Shown piece by piece: positions 23,691 to 34,220 of a stretch of DNA of 64,000 bases; within the stretch, counting starts at the first letter, position 1, and each line of letters begins with the position of its first letter. The translations under genes and the position numbers were made by a program. A model generated the notes under the pieces. The model had not been told where the DNA came from, ran no database searches, and worked only from the letters and a program-made list of their open reading frames with translations. The stretch comes from Megascapheus bottae (Eukaryota; Chordata; Mammalia; Rodentia; Geomyidae), in the NCBI GenBank assembly GCA_024803745.1, contig JANJXV010000030.1:4731001-4795000 (forward strand), in the 5' to 3' direction.

Positions 23691-23940
23691 AAAAGCTGAG
23701 CTGAGCTGGACCCTGTGACTCACACCTATATTCCTAGCTATTCAGGAAAATATCTGAGAATTGTGGTTTAATGCTAGCCCAGGCAGCAAAGTCCATGAGA
23801 TTCTTATCTCCAATTAACCACCAGAAGACAGGAAGTGGCACTGTGGCTCAAGAAGTAGTGTTATCTTTGAGCAAAAGAGATCAGGAACAGTATCTAGGTC
23901 CCAAGTTCAAGACCCATGACCAACAAAAAGAAAAGCTGAG
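23691..23940 (+). mobile_element. composite SINE, 7SL-like left and Geo-like right, with duplication
   Basis: The body runs 23701-23930. Left: TGACTCACACCTATATTCCT, AGCTATTCAGGAAAATATCT, AGCCCAGGCAGCAAAGTCCA, TTATCTCCAATTAACCACCA. Right: GGAAGTGGCACTGTGGCTCA and CAAGTTCAAGACCCATGACC, ending in CAACAAAAAG. AAAAGCTGAG at 23691-23700 is repeated at 23931-23940 as a target-site duplication. The right half is homologous to the Geo monomer of IDL-Geo but has the 3' end CCATGACCAAC instead of CCAGGACTGGC. Confidence 0.88.
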
Positions 23941-24230
23941 CTGGAAATCATTGGTCCTTGCAAGTGGCAGAAGTAGTCTTGTGATTTATCCAAAAGCCTA
24001 CTCAAGAACACGATGACAGGAAGAGAAGGAATAAAGGGAATCAGAAAGTGAGTGATGAGAAACCGATTTTCTTTCCTAGGAAGGACACAGGAGGACTCTG
24101 GTTAGCACTTGATAAGGCCTTAATTTTGCCCTTGCTCATAGGGAGTGAGTGAGTCAACGCATTCCACGAGTCTCAACTTCTTCCTCTGTAAGAAATTCTG
24201 ATCAGATAAGTTTAAAGTAACCGTAGCTAA

Positions 24231-24445
24231 GCCAGACTGTAGGTAGCTCATGCCTATATTCTTAGGTATGCAGGAACTTGGGACGTGGAGAATCAAAGTA
24301 TGAAGCCAAACAGTCTGCCAAACTCCATCTCCAAAATAACAAACATCAGAACCGGAGGCCTGCGTCAAAATTCCAACAGAACAAGCAAGTTTAGTGAGTG
24401 TGAGGCTGTAAGCTCAAACCCTGGTACAGTCACACACAGAAAAAG
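24231..24445 (+). mobile_element. old composite SINE, 7SL-like left and ID-like right
   Basis: GTAGCTCATGCCTATATTCT and CTCCATCTCCAAAATAAC on the left; GAGGCCTGCGTCAAAATTCC and GCTGTAAGCTCAAACCCTGG on the right. Same architecture as 2200-2450 and 6328-6541. Confidence 0.65.
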
Positions 24446-25308
24446 TCACTGTAACTGCAGAGATCTATAACTCATATTCACAACACCAATAGGAATGACC
24501 CACTTCACTTCAACAAAGTCATAGAGGTAGCCAGACGAACCCCAATGTCAACCAAAGTCCCACAGAAAATGTCTACATGCAAAAGGACAATTAGTAATAA
24601 CCACTGCCATGGTTCTTTAGAGCAGAGTGGAAAGAAAAATGGTCCCTATTGGTGTTAAAAGAAGATGTCAGGGAGCCAGTAGCAGAGTATCATGTGCGTA
24701 GGTAGAAAGGGAGGTAGACCAGATGCCCCTTGTCCCAGCTCCACGTTGACCCCTACCTATTGTCTATGAAAAATTAAATAACAACCACCAACCCCAGCCA
24801 AGAGATCCAAGACAGACTTCTAGCCCAGGGACAGGCCACATACAGGGTACCCTGGAAGTCACCCCTTTCCCTTTCTGTACCAACGTATAGGTGAGAATTT
24901 TGATGGAAATAACAGAAACCACATGGATCCTGCACTTACCACCTCAACCAAGTCTTGCATGGGATTTCATCTTTTATAAGGAAGCTCAGGGCTGACATCA
25001 AGGGCCATGTTCTGAGTTGCTTCACAGCTGGCCTGATCTGTAAGCAGCCTCTTCCACATCCTCCTCCAGCCCCAGTGACTCTTTCACTGACAGCTGTGGG
25101 TTTTGCTGCTGTCAAATCATTCTCGCCTCTTCCTGACTTCTGTCCCCTCATTCCTTAAATAGCAGAGAGCTATTATATTATAGGCACGAAAGTGCAGGCC
25201 AATTAGAGCTTTACACACACGGATAGAATGTCAACAGGCTTTCAAATTTTGCTGAGCGTTCTCTCATAAAGAACTGGCATGCACATCAGGGATATGGATG
25301 GTTAGACT
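24446..25308. other. unique sequence, no gene seen
   Basis: Overlapping 71-codon minus and 67-codon plus frames at 24936-25158 with no motif. Otherwise featureless. Confidence 0.5.
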
Positions 25309-25640
25309 CCATCTGCTAGGAGCTGAATTGGTCCCCCGAGTTCATATGTTGAAACTCTATCTGCCAGTGTCTTAGGATGTGATTTATGGAGAGATAAGAT
25401 TCCTGCAGAGTAATGAGGGCCAAATGAGCTCAGTTGAGTGGTCCCAATCCAGGAAGACCAATGTCCTTTACAGAAGAGACAGGGACAGATACATATGGAA
25501 TGGCTATGTGAACATGCAGAGAAGAGGGAAGAGGGTTCCTCAGGAAAACACAAACCTGTCAACACTTTGATTTCAACCTTTAGACTTCTTAGTCGCTCAT
25601 ACTCTGGTACTTGGAATGGAAGTTCGAGAACAAACCATCA
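25309..25640 (+). mobile_element. possible MaLR-like LTR fragment
   Basis: The series GCTGAATTGGTCCCCCGAGT, TCATATGTTGAAACTCTATC, AATGTCCTTTACAGAAGAGA and CAACACTTTGATTTCAACCT follows the order of an ancient mammalian ERVL-MaLR-type LTR (TCATATGTTGAA...GGTGTCCTTATAAGAAGAG...ACACCTTGATTT). The assignment is from memory and the copy is strongly diverged. Confidence 0.45.
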
Positions 25641-26029
25641 TATTTCCATCCTTGATTACACGTGACCTGGAGATGATGGGATGGAAGTGCCTGTTTTAGA
25701 GGGAGACCTGAGGAGCTGGGAGAGAAATAGAGAGATACTTAGCAGACATGGGGAAACATCAGAAATACCTGACACCCTACAGGATTGCACTACTGCAATT
25801 TTTCCTCATAAATTGTAGCTCACCTTGAGGTAGTCCTTGGTATTAGTGTATGATGTGTTTTATGGTGGCAGTGGGGGGAGTAGAGGGAGTGTTAATGTAG
25901 CTAGGCTTTGCTATTCTGAGTGTATGATTCTGACTCTGAGACCATCTCCCTGCACGAGTCCAGCCTCAACATCCACTCAGCAAAATTAAACACTTAATTG
26001 CCTCCCCTGCCATGATGATCTACTAACTT
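25641..26029. other. unique sequence, no gene seen
   Basis: Nothing recognised beyond short G-rich patches near 25870. Confidence 0.5.
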
Positions 26030-26340
26030 CCCCCCTCGGGCCCTGTCCCTGAGAGTCTTTGAACTCAAGACTAGAACTCTACTGCTTGACCCACAGTACC
26101 AGTTCCCACTTTTTCTGAATAACTTATTGAAGATAACCATGTCATGGGAAAGGGTATCAATGTTTGTGAAGTTATGCACCTTCTATCTGGTGAATATAAT
26201 GTAACCCTTCTATTAATCACAATAAAAATAAATAAATTTTAAAAAAATAACCTCGCAGACTTTCTTGCCCTAGCTGGCTTCAAAATGTGATTCTCACATC
26301 TCAGCCTCCTGAGTAGCTAGGATTGCAATCTGTATATTCT
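26030..26340 (-). mobile_element. composite 7SL/Geo-like SINE split by an L1 stub
   Basis: On the plus strand the reversed Geo-like right half occupies 26030-26132 (TTTGAACTCAAGACTAGAAC, CTACTGCTTGACCCACAGTA, CTTTTTCTGAATAACTTATT). The reversed 7SL-like left half occupies 26253-26340 (CTTTCTTGCCCTAGCTGGCT, CATCTCAGCCTCCTGAGTAG). The undisturbed minus-strand copy at 27474-27705 shows that these halves belong together. An L1 3' stub lies exactly between them. Confidence 0.8.
26133..26252 (+). mobile_element. short L1 3' stub inserted in a SINE
   Basis: GGGAAAGGGTATCAATGTTT, CACCTTCTATCTGGTGAATA and ATGTAACCCTTCTATTAATC followed by an A-rich tail are the last 100 or so bases of the L1 3' UTR seen at 21110. 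ATAACC at 26133-26138 recurs at 26247-26252 as a short target-site duplication. It interrupts the SINE at 26030-26340. Confidence 0.88.
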
Positions 26341-27473
26341 TTTTCTGACCTGTTGCTTCCTTTCTTTAGCCATAGCTGATCTTCTCCATCAAAATCTAAG
26401 CTCTATATACCAGCAGGGACTATACCTGAACTTGTCACCAGTTTGCCTTATGCACCTAACATAGTGTATACTGCACAGTAAAAATATTAATAAACTGTTA
26501 AATTTGTCAATTGAACAAGTAAAAACTCATAACTTCTGAAGTTAATGATTTGATACAACTGATCTAAAGTAAACTTCCTTTTATCTAAAGGAAAAAATAA
26601 AACAACACAGGATTGATTCTAAATGTCCTAATATTCATTTGATATCACCGAGTTAGGTCAGCACCAACCAGACACTGCAAACTTTCTGAAGCCAATCTTT
26701 GGCTAAGTCTCTAGTCGATCTCCGCATCTGAAAATGTGTGTCTTCTTTTTCCTCATTCAACAGAGCTCAGACTTCACAGTGATACCAAAATTAGTAAGAT
26801 TCATATTCAAGGAGAAGGCTACATTGTTAATTTGTGTTAACTCAGCACTTGGAACCAATAACCCCAGTTAGAAAGCAAAGATACATTTTGTCTTTTCAGA
26901 ATGAGCTTCCAGTTGCTAGCTACTGAACAAATCCTGTATCCTGACCATCAAGCTTCAGTCTCTGATTTAAAACTAGATTATTTTTTTAAAACTTGCCTTT
27001 CCCAACAACAAGATACATACAATATGATATCATGTAAACACTGAAATTCTGGAGAAGATAGATGGATAGATAGGAGTTTTCACTTGTTTTCTCAAGTTTA
27101 TGTCAACTAAATTCAACTCACTAGTCAAACTGGCACAGCATGATTGATGAACATGATAAATGCACTGTGTATGCATGTATGGAGATATATCTCCTTTATT
27201 TGCATAATTAATCTGTATTCGTAAGTAGAATTTAAAGAGTACAATGGCATGGGCCTTCTGTTTACACTCAGTTATTTTCATTTATCTAATAATTAAAGCA
27301 CACTTGAATTTCCACTCTAACAATATCCACTTTTGAACTCTTTGGAAGTATGCATGTGCCAAAACTAAAGGATATAGAAATTTAAACAATTTTCTTGTTT
27401 AACCCAATTCTATTTGATGTCAAAGGAACCTTTACTAAAAATTCCAACTACTCATGTATCTGTTCTTTTTCTT
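26341..27473. other. unique AT-rich sequence, no gene seen
   Basis: No repeat recognised. An 83-codon minus frame at 27030-27281 has no domain. Confidence 0.5.
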
Positions 27474-27705
27474 TTTGCCAATCTTGGGGCTTAAACTCAG
27501 GGCGTGTGCACTGTCTTTGAGTGGCTGTATGCCCAAGGCTAGCTCTGTACCACTAGAGCCACAGCACCACTAGCTTTTTCTGAATAGCTCATTGGTGAAC
27601 AGAGTCTTGTAGACTTTTCTGTCAGGGCTACCTGCAAAGCACAATTCTCAGGTCTCAGCCTCCCTAGTAACTAAGGTAATAGGCTTGAGCCACTGGCACT
27701 CAGCT
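27474..27705 (-). mobile_element. composite SINE, 7SL-like left and Geo-like right
   Basis: On the plus strand: TTGCCAATCTTGGGGCTTAA, CTCTGTACCACTAGAGCCAC (reversed A box of the right module), CTTTTTCTGAATAGCTCATT, then GGTCTCAGCCTCCCTAGTAA and GGCTTGAGCCACTGGCACTC (reversed 7SL-like head). Full length and uninterrupted. Confidence 0.85.
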
Positions 27706-27939
27706 GTGAATCTATTTCTTAATATATTTTCCACCTCTAATGTGTCAAGTAAAATGTAGCCTCTGTTACAGTGGGTGCTTTTTCTGTATAGCAAGTTGGA
27801 GTTGTTTGTTCCCTGATGAAAATAATTTCCTTTTTCATACTGTTGAGCTAATGAGTTTGTTGCTTCCTCTGAGGTGGCAGAAACTAAACCCTAATCTGAG
27901 AACTAAAGTAAAATTTGAACAACAAATGCTGGTGAGGAA

Positions 27940-28430
27940 ATAAAGAAGAGAGGTCCTAACATAGTGTTGGCAGGAATGTATATTAGTTTAACCACTCACG
28001 CTGGTGTGAGATAACCTAAAAACTAAACCTAGAGCTTACCCTCTGATCAGAGGATCAACTATTTTTGGTTGTTTATCTAAAACTACAGAACAGGATACAC
28101 CCATGACACCATCACACCTACCCGTGTTCTTTGCAGCAGAGGGCACAATAGCCACGTTATGTAAACAGCCCAGAAGTCCTTCGATGCATGAATGAATCAA
28201 AAAATATATGGAACACATATACAGTCACATTTCAGGCAAATGTCAGGAAGAATGGAATTACCTCATTGGCAGGGGAATGAATGCATCTGGAAACGTAAGC
28301 CAACCCCAGAAAGACAAAGGGCTCTTGTTTGCTCACCTATGTGTATCTTAGATCTCAGCATATCACTTCCCATGCTTCTATACACAATTTAGTTGACTGA
28401 AGTTCAGTATACTCAGAAACGAAACTCCAT
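27940..28430 (+). mobile_element. L1 fragment, ORF2 C-terminal region
   Basis: The series GGCAGGAATGTATATTAGTT, TTCTTTGCAGCAGAGGGCAC, AATAGCCACGTTATGTAAAC, AGAAGTCCTTCGATGCATGA and GAATGAATCAAAAAATATATGG matches the order of sense L1 ORF2 near its 3' end. Diverged with many stops, no tail. Confidence 0.7.
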
Positions 28431-29187
28431 GGAGTAAACCTTTTGAGTAATTAACAGACCGGTTTAACAAAAATGGAAATCAAGAAATAAGATTGACAGG
28501 AAGGAGCTAGTGAGCAGGTAGATAAATGAAAAATAGAGCAGAGGACAAATGGAGCCAGAAGGCTCAAGGGATATGTGTGATCCTGACTGAAAAGTACCGG
28601 GCCGTGAAACGAGCATGTTCAATTTCATCCTCTTCCCTCCAAACTACCTCTTGAGGCTCAGGATTATTTTTAAAGGAAATTAGGTAAACTATACTGCAAT
28701 TCAAATTTTTTTGGAGGGGAAGGAAGGAAGAGAAAAGAAGTCAAGAAATGAGGGAAGAAAAAGAGAGGGAGGGAAGAAGGGAGCGGGGACAGCCTGGAGT
28801 AAAATTGCTGAACTGATTCAATAAGATACCCATGTCCAATATCTGAGATGATAGTCGAGCTCCCCTGTTGGAATCTATAGGTGACTGCTCATCCTGTATA
28901 TTTTTAAAAGCAAGTTAGAAAACCATCCGTGTATCACAGGCCCAGAACTTGGTCTCTGAGGCAGGGCATGCCTCATCAGCTTCTGACTCAGCCTGGCAGG
29001 AGGCTGTGTCAGGATGGAGACAGCAGAAGACAGATGAGGGGAGCAGCAGAGGAACTTCCGTCTTGCCTGTGATTCCTTCAGAAGTGAATGGGCTATTTAA
29101 ATCATGGAGCCAGCTTGAAACACCCCACAGATGGGAATTAAAGTGGACTGAAATTTTCAAATCAAGGTAGTAACCCTGTACTACCTT

Positions 29188-29189
<2 letters not shown>
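28431..29189. other. unique sequence with a purine-rich patch
   Basis: Purine-rich 28715-28790 (GGAAGGAAGAGAAAAGAAG). Overlapping 113-codon minus and 73-codon plus frames at 28915-29256; the minus frame runs into the CA array. Confidence 0.5.

Positions 29190-29248
<59 letters not shown>
29190..29248. repeat. (AC)29 microsatellite
   Basis: The longest pure CA array in the window. Just upstream, GTAGTAACCCTGTACTAC can form a small hairpin. Confidence 0.97.
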
Positions 29249-29250
<2 letters not shown>

Positions 29251-32200
29251 TGCCAAATTGTCCCTAATGACACATTAGAAGAGCATTTGCCTAAAAGTGA
29301 TTGCAACCAAGCCACTGTGCCTGAAGGATCAGGCAATCAATACTAGCATGTCGTTTGGCATCAATCGGCATGATGAATCTTTTACATAATGTGAATCACT
29401 GTCTAATTGTGGCTGTGATTGCACTGCCATCGTCAGCATGCTCCTGGCTCCCCCAGCCAGTCAGAGAAAGGGAAGAAAATTACTACGAGGAACCCAGCTC
29501 TTGTGCATCAGAAAAAGAGAACTACCCCATATGAAATCAGATTGGCCATGGTGGATGAAAAAAGAAGACTATCCAGGGTGAGAAATAGCACAACGAGCAC
29601 AAAGCCACCAGGCATGCATCCTTACCCATCCATATATACATAATCACCAAAGTCACTACAAACTGATTCACATGATGATCAAAGCTCCAGTGTTAGAGTC
29701 CAGCGGAGCTAGGGTTAAACCACAGCACAGTACTTCTTGTCAGTGGAATTCTGGCCAAGTTTCTCTTCTCACCTCACCTTTTGGTCTAGATGGTGGGGAT
29801 GAAATGGGATTTTATAAACTATGTAGACGAGGCATGAATGGGTGACACTTAGGGAACTTTCACTGCAATCCTTTTTCCTTCTTTAAATCCACTTAGAAAG
29901 CTACCTGGCAGAGGAAGAAAACTGGGTCACAATGTATCTTTTCATCGGGCTTCATCCAACCAGCCAGATGGGAAATCCTTACCTACGATAAAACCGAGTC
30001 CTCATTTTGTCTGTTTCAGTAACTCTGCTCTGACAACACTTCTGTGGATTCCTCATTATTTCAATGGATTAAACCAAAAGGATTAAACAAATTGTCTTAT
30101 CACCTAAGTCAATCTGCTAAGAAGTGAGATCCTGAGCTGGGAGCAAAGTTAGAGGATGTGCCGGTAACTCAGGTTCTGTCCTGGGCCTGAGCACCCTCTG
30201 CACCGCTAAGATGCAATCGGAAGTGTTGAGCAAAGTCAATTTTATTCGATTTTAAGCCTCGGGAATATTTCTCTTTAACTCAGTGCTCTTCTTCCCAGAC
30301 CCATTCAAGTAGCACCATCATTCACATGGCAGCCTAGCCCCTCAACATGGAAGCTCCACTTTCGAAACCATGGAGGTGAGCCTGACAGGTTGGGAAAAGC
30401 CAACCTGTGGCCATTCTTCCCTGTCCCTGAAAGTCTGTGGCTAACCAAGCAGTTCAAGCCCCTTCTGTGGAAGTCAGGAAGCCCTCTTTTGTTTCAACCT
30501 CCCTTTTCCTCCCCTTTAGTTCAAAGTATCAGCATCTCTGTTTCCATTCTCCTCTTTCCAGGTCCCCCAGCTTCTGTTGAGAGGTCTGGCAGTACTCACT
30601 AATTATTATATGGGGTGCAGGAGGAGGGGGGGTTAGCATGTCAACGTGTGAATTGGTGAGGGGTAGAGGTGCGCATGCACTCAAAACAGCTCGTTAGCTG
30701 TAAATCTCAAGCAAATCAGATAATGCTGCTGAAAGAGGACACTTAGTTCTTGGCCTCACAGGCTTCAGAGGTGGAATGAATTGGATGAAAGCCCTGTGAA
30801 GATGCTTTGCAAGCCATCAGAAGCTGTACAAATGTCAGCAAAATAAGGGAAAAAGAAAAATGTCAGATACATAATGTAAGGAGTATAAAACATGCTGGAC
30901 CTGAATCTCTTATTACTTGACATTTTTTCCTGCACCTCTCCTTTGGAAGAAATTTTTTTAAAGCAAATGGCTGCAAAAGAGGAATCATATTTTTGTACAG
31001 AATCTAGGGTAAGCTCATGAATTCTTCTTGGTCAAGTGCCCGCATTTCCTACCAGACAGTGAGAAATAAGGTCAGATTCACATTGAAATGTAACAATAAA
31101 AACAGAGTACAGCAGGTTGGCACTGGATAAGTCATTCTTGAAAGAGTTTCTCATGCTAGATCGAGATCAAATGGTTATTTCTAATGAGGAAACGTAGCAG
31201 ATCCCTGTACCTCATGCTTTAAAAATTGCGAAGCCACCAGTTTCCTATGCCTGACATTACTGTGCCACTGTGGGTCACAATAAAGAAAAATATCACAAGT
31301 GTTTTACAACCGTCTGTATGGACAAATATAACTTCCCTTTTCTATTCCTTTATCTACTTCTTTTCACCACCATCTTCATTTGTGTAGCTACAGCATGTCA
31401 ATACTGTGTTTAATTCAGGAAGTCTAGCCTTTCCTCTACTGAAAAATAGCTGATAGATCATTGGCGAGAAAGAAGGCTTTTATTCAATACTAGATTTAGG
31501 AATTCAGAACTAAAACAGGTACAAAGAAAGCAGGATAAATGTTACAAAGCTAGGTAGAATTCTCATGCTGTTTGTGCTAGGGGCTCCCTCAAAACTCTAT
31601 AAATTACCCACATAATATACTTGCCTTTCCAGACAAGCTTAGACAAGTTGTCTCCTTGTTGGAAATCATGAATTTTACTAACATTAAGCAATAATGTTCT
31701 TTAAGGTCATGCCACTAAAATGAGATCCTCCTATTATTCTAGGTTTCTATTATTCACTAGAAAGCTACATAACATACGGTTCTAGGGACATTGTAAACTG
31801 GAAGAACAGCTTCACAAGAGGAAAGAGAAAGAGACCAAAGACCAAGCCATTCAATGGTAATTCTTCACTGAGAAACTTGCATGCCAGGCATGGAAGGTGA
31901 AGAAGAAAATGGAAGTAATATGAAATTTCTTCCACTCCATACTATGGTTCAGCGATTTCTACCTCACAACCATTATGCCAATGCCTTCCTTGATAAATGA
32001 AGAAAAAAAAAAGACTTGCTGACCTGGACATTTACTTCCCTTGCTCTTGGCTGTTGGTGGGGGGGGGGGTGTTGACCAGCCTGCAGCTTCTCCTAGATAC
32101 CTAAGGAGGTGACATCCTGTGAGAGTGCCTTCTGATGTGATATTCCTTGACACAAAGGCTTAGAATGCTCATCATGAAAGTTTCAAATGAGAGAAAGGTT

Positions 32201-32297
32201 TGTGCAAAACAATCATCAGACTCCCTACAACATAACCAGCAGGATTCTGTAGAAAGGGGCTGCCATTTGATGGAGCAGTTTATGAGGCAGTGTATGC
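29249..32297. other. unique sequence, no gene seen
   Basis: About 3 kb with almost no recognisable retroelement. The subsegments 29280-29430 and 30020-30260 are repeat-free and not low-complexity. No exon can be supported from one sequence. Confidence 0.5.
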
Positions 32298-32460
32298 CTC
32301 CGATCACTGTCAACTCTTCTGATATTCTCACCACTCACCCCTCCCATTCCCCTCCTTCCCTCACTTTTCTTAATTGGTCAGTTTATAAATTTAATTTTTG
32401 CCATTGAACAAAGCAATTTATATATACCAATGTATCTTGATAGGTGTCATCTCATAACTA
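32298..32460 (-). mobile_element. old L1 3' UTR fragment (probable)
   Basis: CTCACCACTCACCCCTCCCA, CCTTCCCTCACTTTTCTT and TTGCCATTGAACAAAGCAAT correspond in order to blocks at 45715-45905. Both resemble the reversed C-rich L1 3' UTR. The homology between the two loci is visible; the L1 assignment is inferred. Confidence 0.55.
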
Positions 32461-32492
32461 AAGTTTACTGAAGGAAACAACTGAGATAATAA

Positions 32493-32591
32493 TTTTTGCC
32501 AGTCCTGGGGCTTGAACTCAGGACCTGGGCACTGTCCTTGGGCTTTCTCAAAGTCTAGCACTCTATCATGAGGCCACACTCCCAGCCCTGA
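32493..32591 (-). mobile_element. IDL-Geo SINE with central deletion
   Basis: Read on the minus strand, an IDL head (GGCTGGGAGTGTGGCCTCAT) reaches its TAGAGTGCT box and continues directly into the Geo half (TAGACTTTGAGAAAGCCCAA), ending in CAGGACTGGCAAAAA. The stretch between the equivalent boxes of the two monomers is missing, giving an element of about 95 bp. Confidence 0.8.
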
Positions 32592-33823
32592 CATACTATT
32601 AAAAAAAGAACAACAACAACATTTTTCCAAGGCCAATTGCAAATAGAATTCCACTAAGTGAGGCACACAAATGGCATTTAGAAGATGCACTCAGGATGCT
32701 GAGTTTATATTACAAATTAGGTGACATTTCAAGCTGCTTAAAATCAACTACTTCAGATGAAATCTATCTAAAACTTGAATCAGCAGAACATTTTAGAACT
32801 GAGTATGGAGTTGTGTTTTGAAAATCAGATGTATTCAGGCAGAATTATTTGGTTAAAAACTCAACATCTGAAGATAGTTTAATTTTGCATTTCCCCATTG
32901 CAAAAGTTAAATTAAGACGTTGATAAGCTCTTAAATTTCTATCTTATATTCACATATATACCAATAACAGTTGATACTCTCACTTGGTAGCTCACATATC
33001 TCCTATTTCCCTACTTTTTCTCTTCTTTCATTTTCAAGTTCAGAAGGAATATTCATACCTTTTGCTAATGCTTCAAACCTACCAAACATAATTTCAGTTG
33101 CTTTTTCTCATTTGGCTTAATTCATAGGGCTCAGCTGAAAACAAAACAGAAAAGAAATGAGGTTAATTTTGGAAATATTCATGGCTTTACTTCCTTCAAA
33201 GCCAAGAAAGTCAATTTGTAATGAATTCTGATTTGGATATAAATAAGATATTACAGTCCAAAGTAATGTTCTCTTATGCTCCTATATTTCTTTTAATTTT
33301 CAATATTTGCTCATCTCCTTTAATGTTCTGGGGAAAGAACCGTCCACCGAACATTGCATAACAATGTGATTATTTCTCTGTACCTCATGGGATTGATTTT
33401 AGCATCTTTATGAATACTCTAATCCCCAGGTGCTCAGATCCTTTAGCCAAAATGTTGCATACCTCCAGATGCTTTGAATCATCTTTATATTACTTATATT
33501 GCCTCAAAGGATGGCAGTACCGTGTAAGCAGGTGTTGTACAATATTGTTACGGAACAATGACATGCTACAAAAATCTCTACAGTGTCCTGACAAATAGGA
33601 ATCGGTTTATATAGAGGGCCAGCTGAATGAACAAGCATGTGGTTTTCCTGCTGAGTTGTTACAGGAATGTCCACCCAGGGCCACTGGTCAGCTGGTCTCC
33701 CCCAGTGTCATGCGCAGGACCTGGACTCTGAGACTGAAGCCTCCACATCCAGTGAAGACTAGAGTTTTTAGCACATAAACCAATGTTCTTCTGTGGAGAC
33801 CTCACTTTTGGGCTCCCCCACTC

Positions 33824-33826
<3 letters not shown>
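32592..33826. other. unique AT-rich sequence, no gene seen
   Basis: No recognised repeat or exon over about 1.2 kb. Confidence 0.5.

Positions 33827-33870
<44 letters not shown>
33827..33870. repeat. (TG)22 microsatellite
   Basis: Pure TG array followed by TCTTTCTCTCTCTC. Confidence 0.97.
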
Positions 33871-33872
<2 letters not shown>

Positions 33873-33980
33873 TTTCTCTCTCTCATTCCCTCTGTCCTTG
33901 CAAACTCCACCTCTGCTATTCCACCTTCAAATTACTAAGCAACTAAGCAGCATAGGGAAAGAAGGAGTCATGAGATGTGA

Positions 33981-34030
33981 ATGGGAGCGTGAAACGTCTC
34001 CTTTCATGGGAGCGTGAAACGTCTCCTTTC
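33981..34030. repeat. exact 25-bp tandem duplication
   Basis: The 25-bp unit starting ATGGGAGCGTGAAACGTCTC occurs at 33981-34005 and again, identical, at 34006-34030. It contains one CpG pair per unit (GCGTGAAACGT). Confidence 0.97.
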
Positions 34031-34059
34031 TTTTGGTCCTGTTTTATAAGTGACCCAGT

Positions 34060-34220
34060 GTGGACTTTAGAAACAAACTCCTGGCCTCCTAGCTCAGCTC
34101 TGACACTCTCCTGCCCTGTGGCCTCTTGGTGGTCTTTCCGGTCTTTGGTAACCTTAATTTTCTCATCACAGTAATGATGAAACCTGGTCTCACAAAGCTG
34201 CTGCTGATGGTAAAATGGAC
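34060..34220 (+). mobile_element. possible MIR element
   Basis: CTCAGCTCTGACACTCTCCT, GGTAACCTTAATTTTCTCAT and a following GATGATAAA-like core recall the MIR middle (AGCTCTGCCACT...CCTCAGTTTCCTCATCTGTAAAATG). Diverged. Confidence 0.4.
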
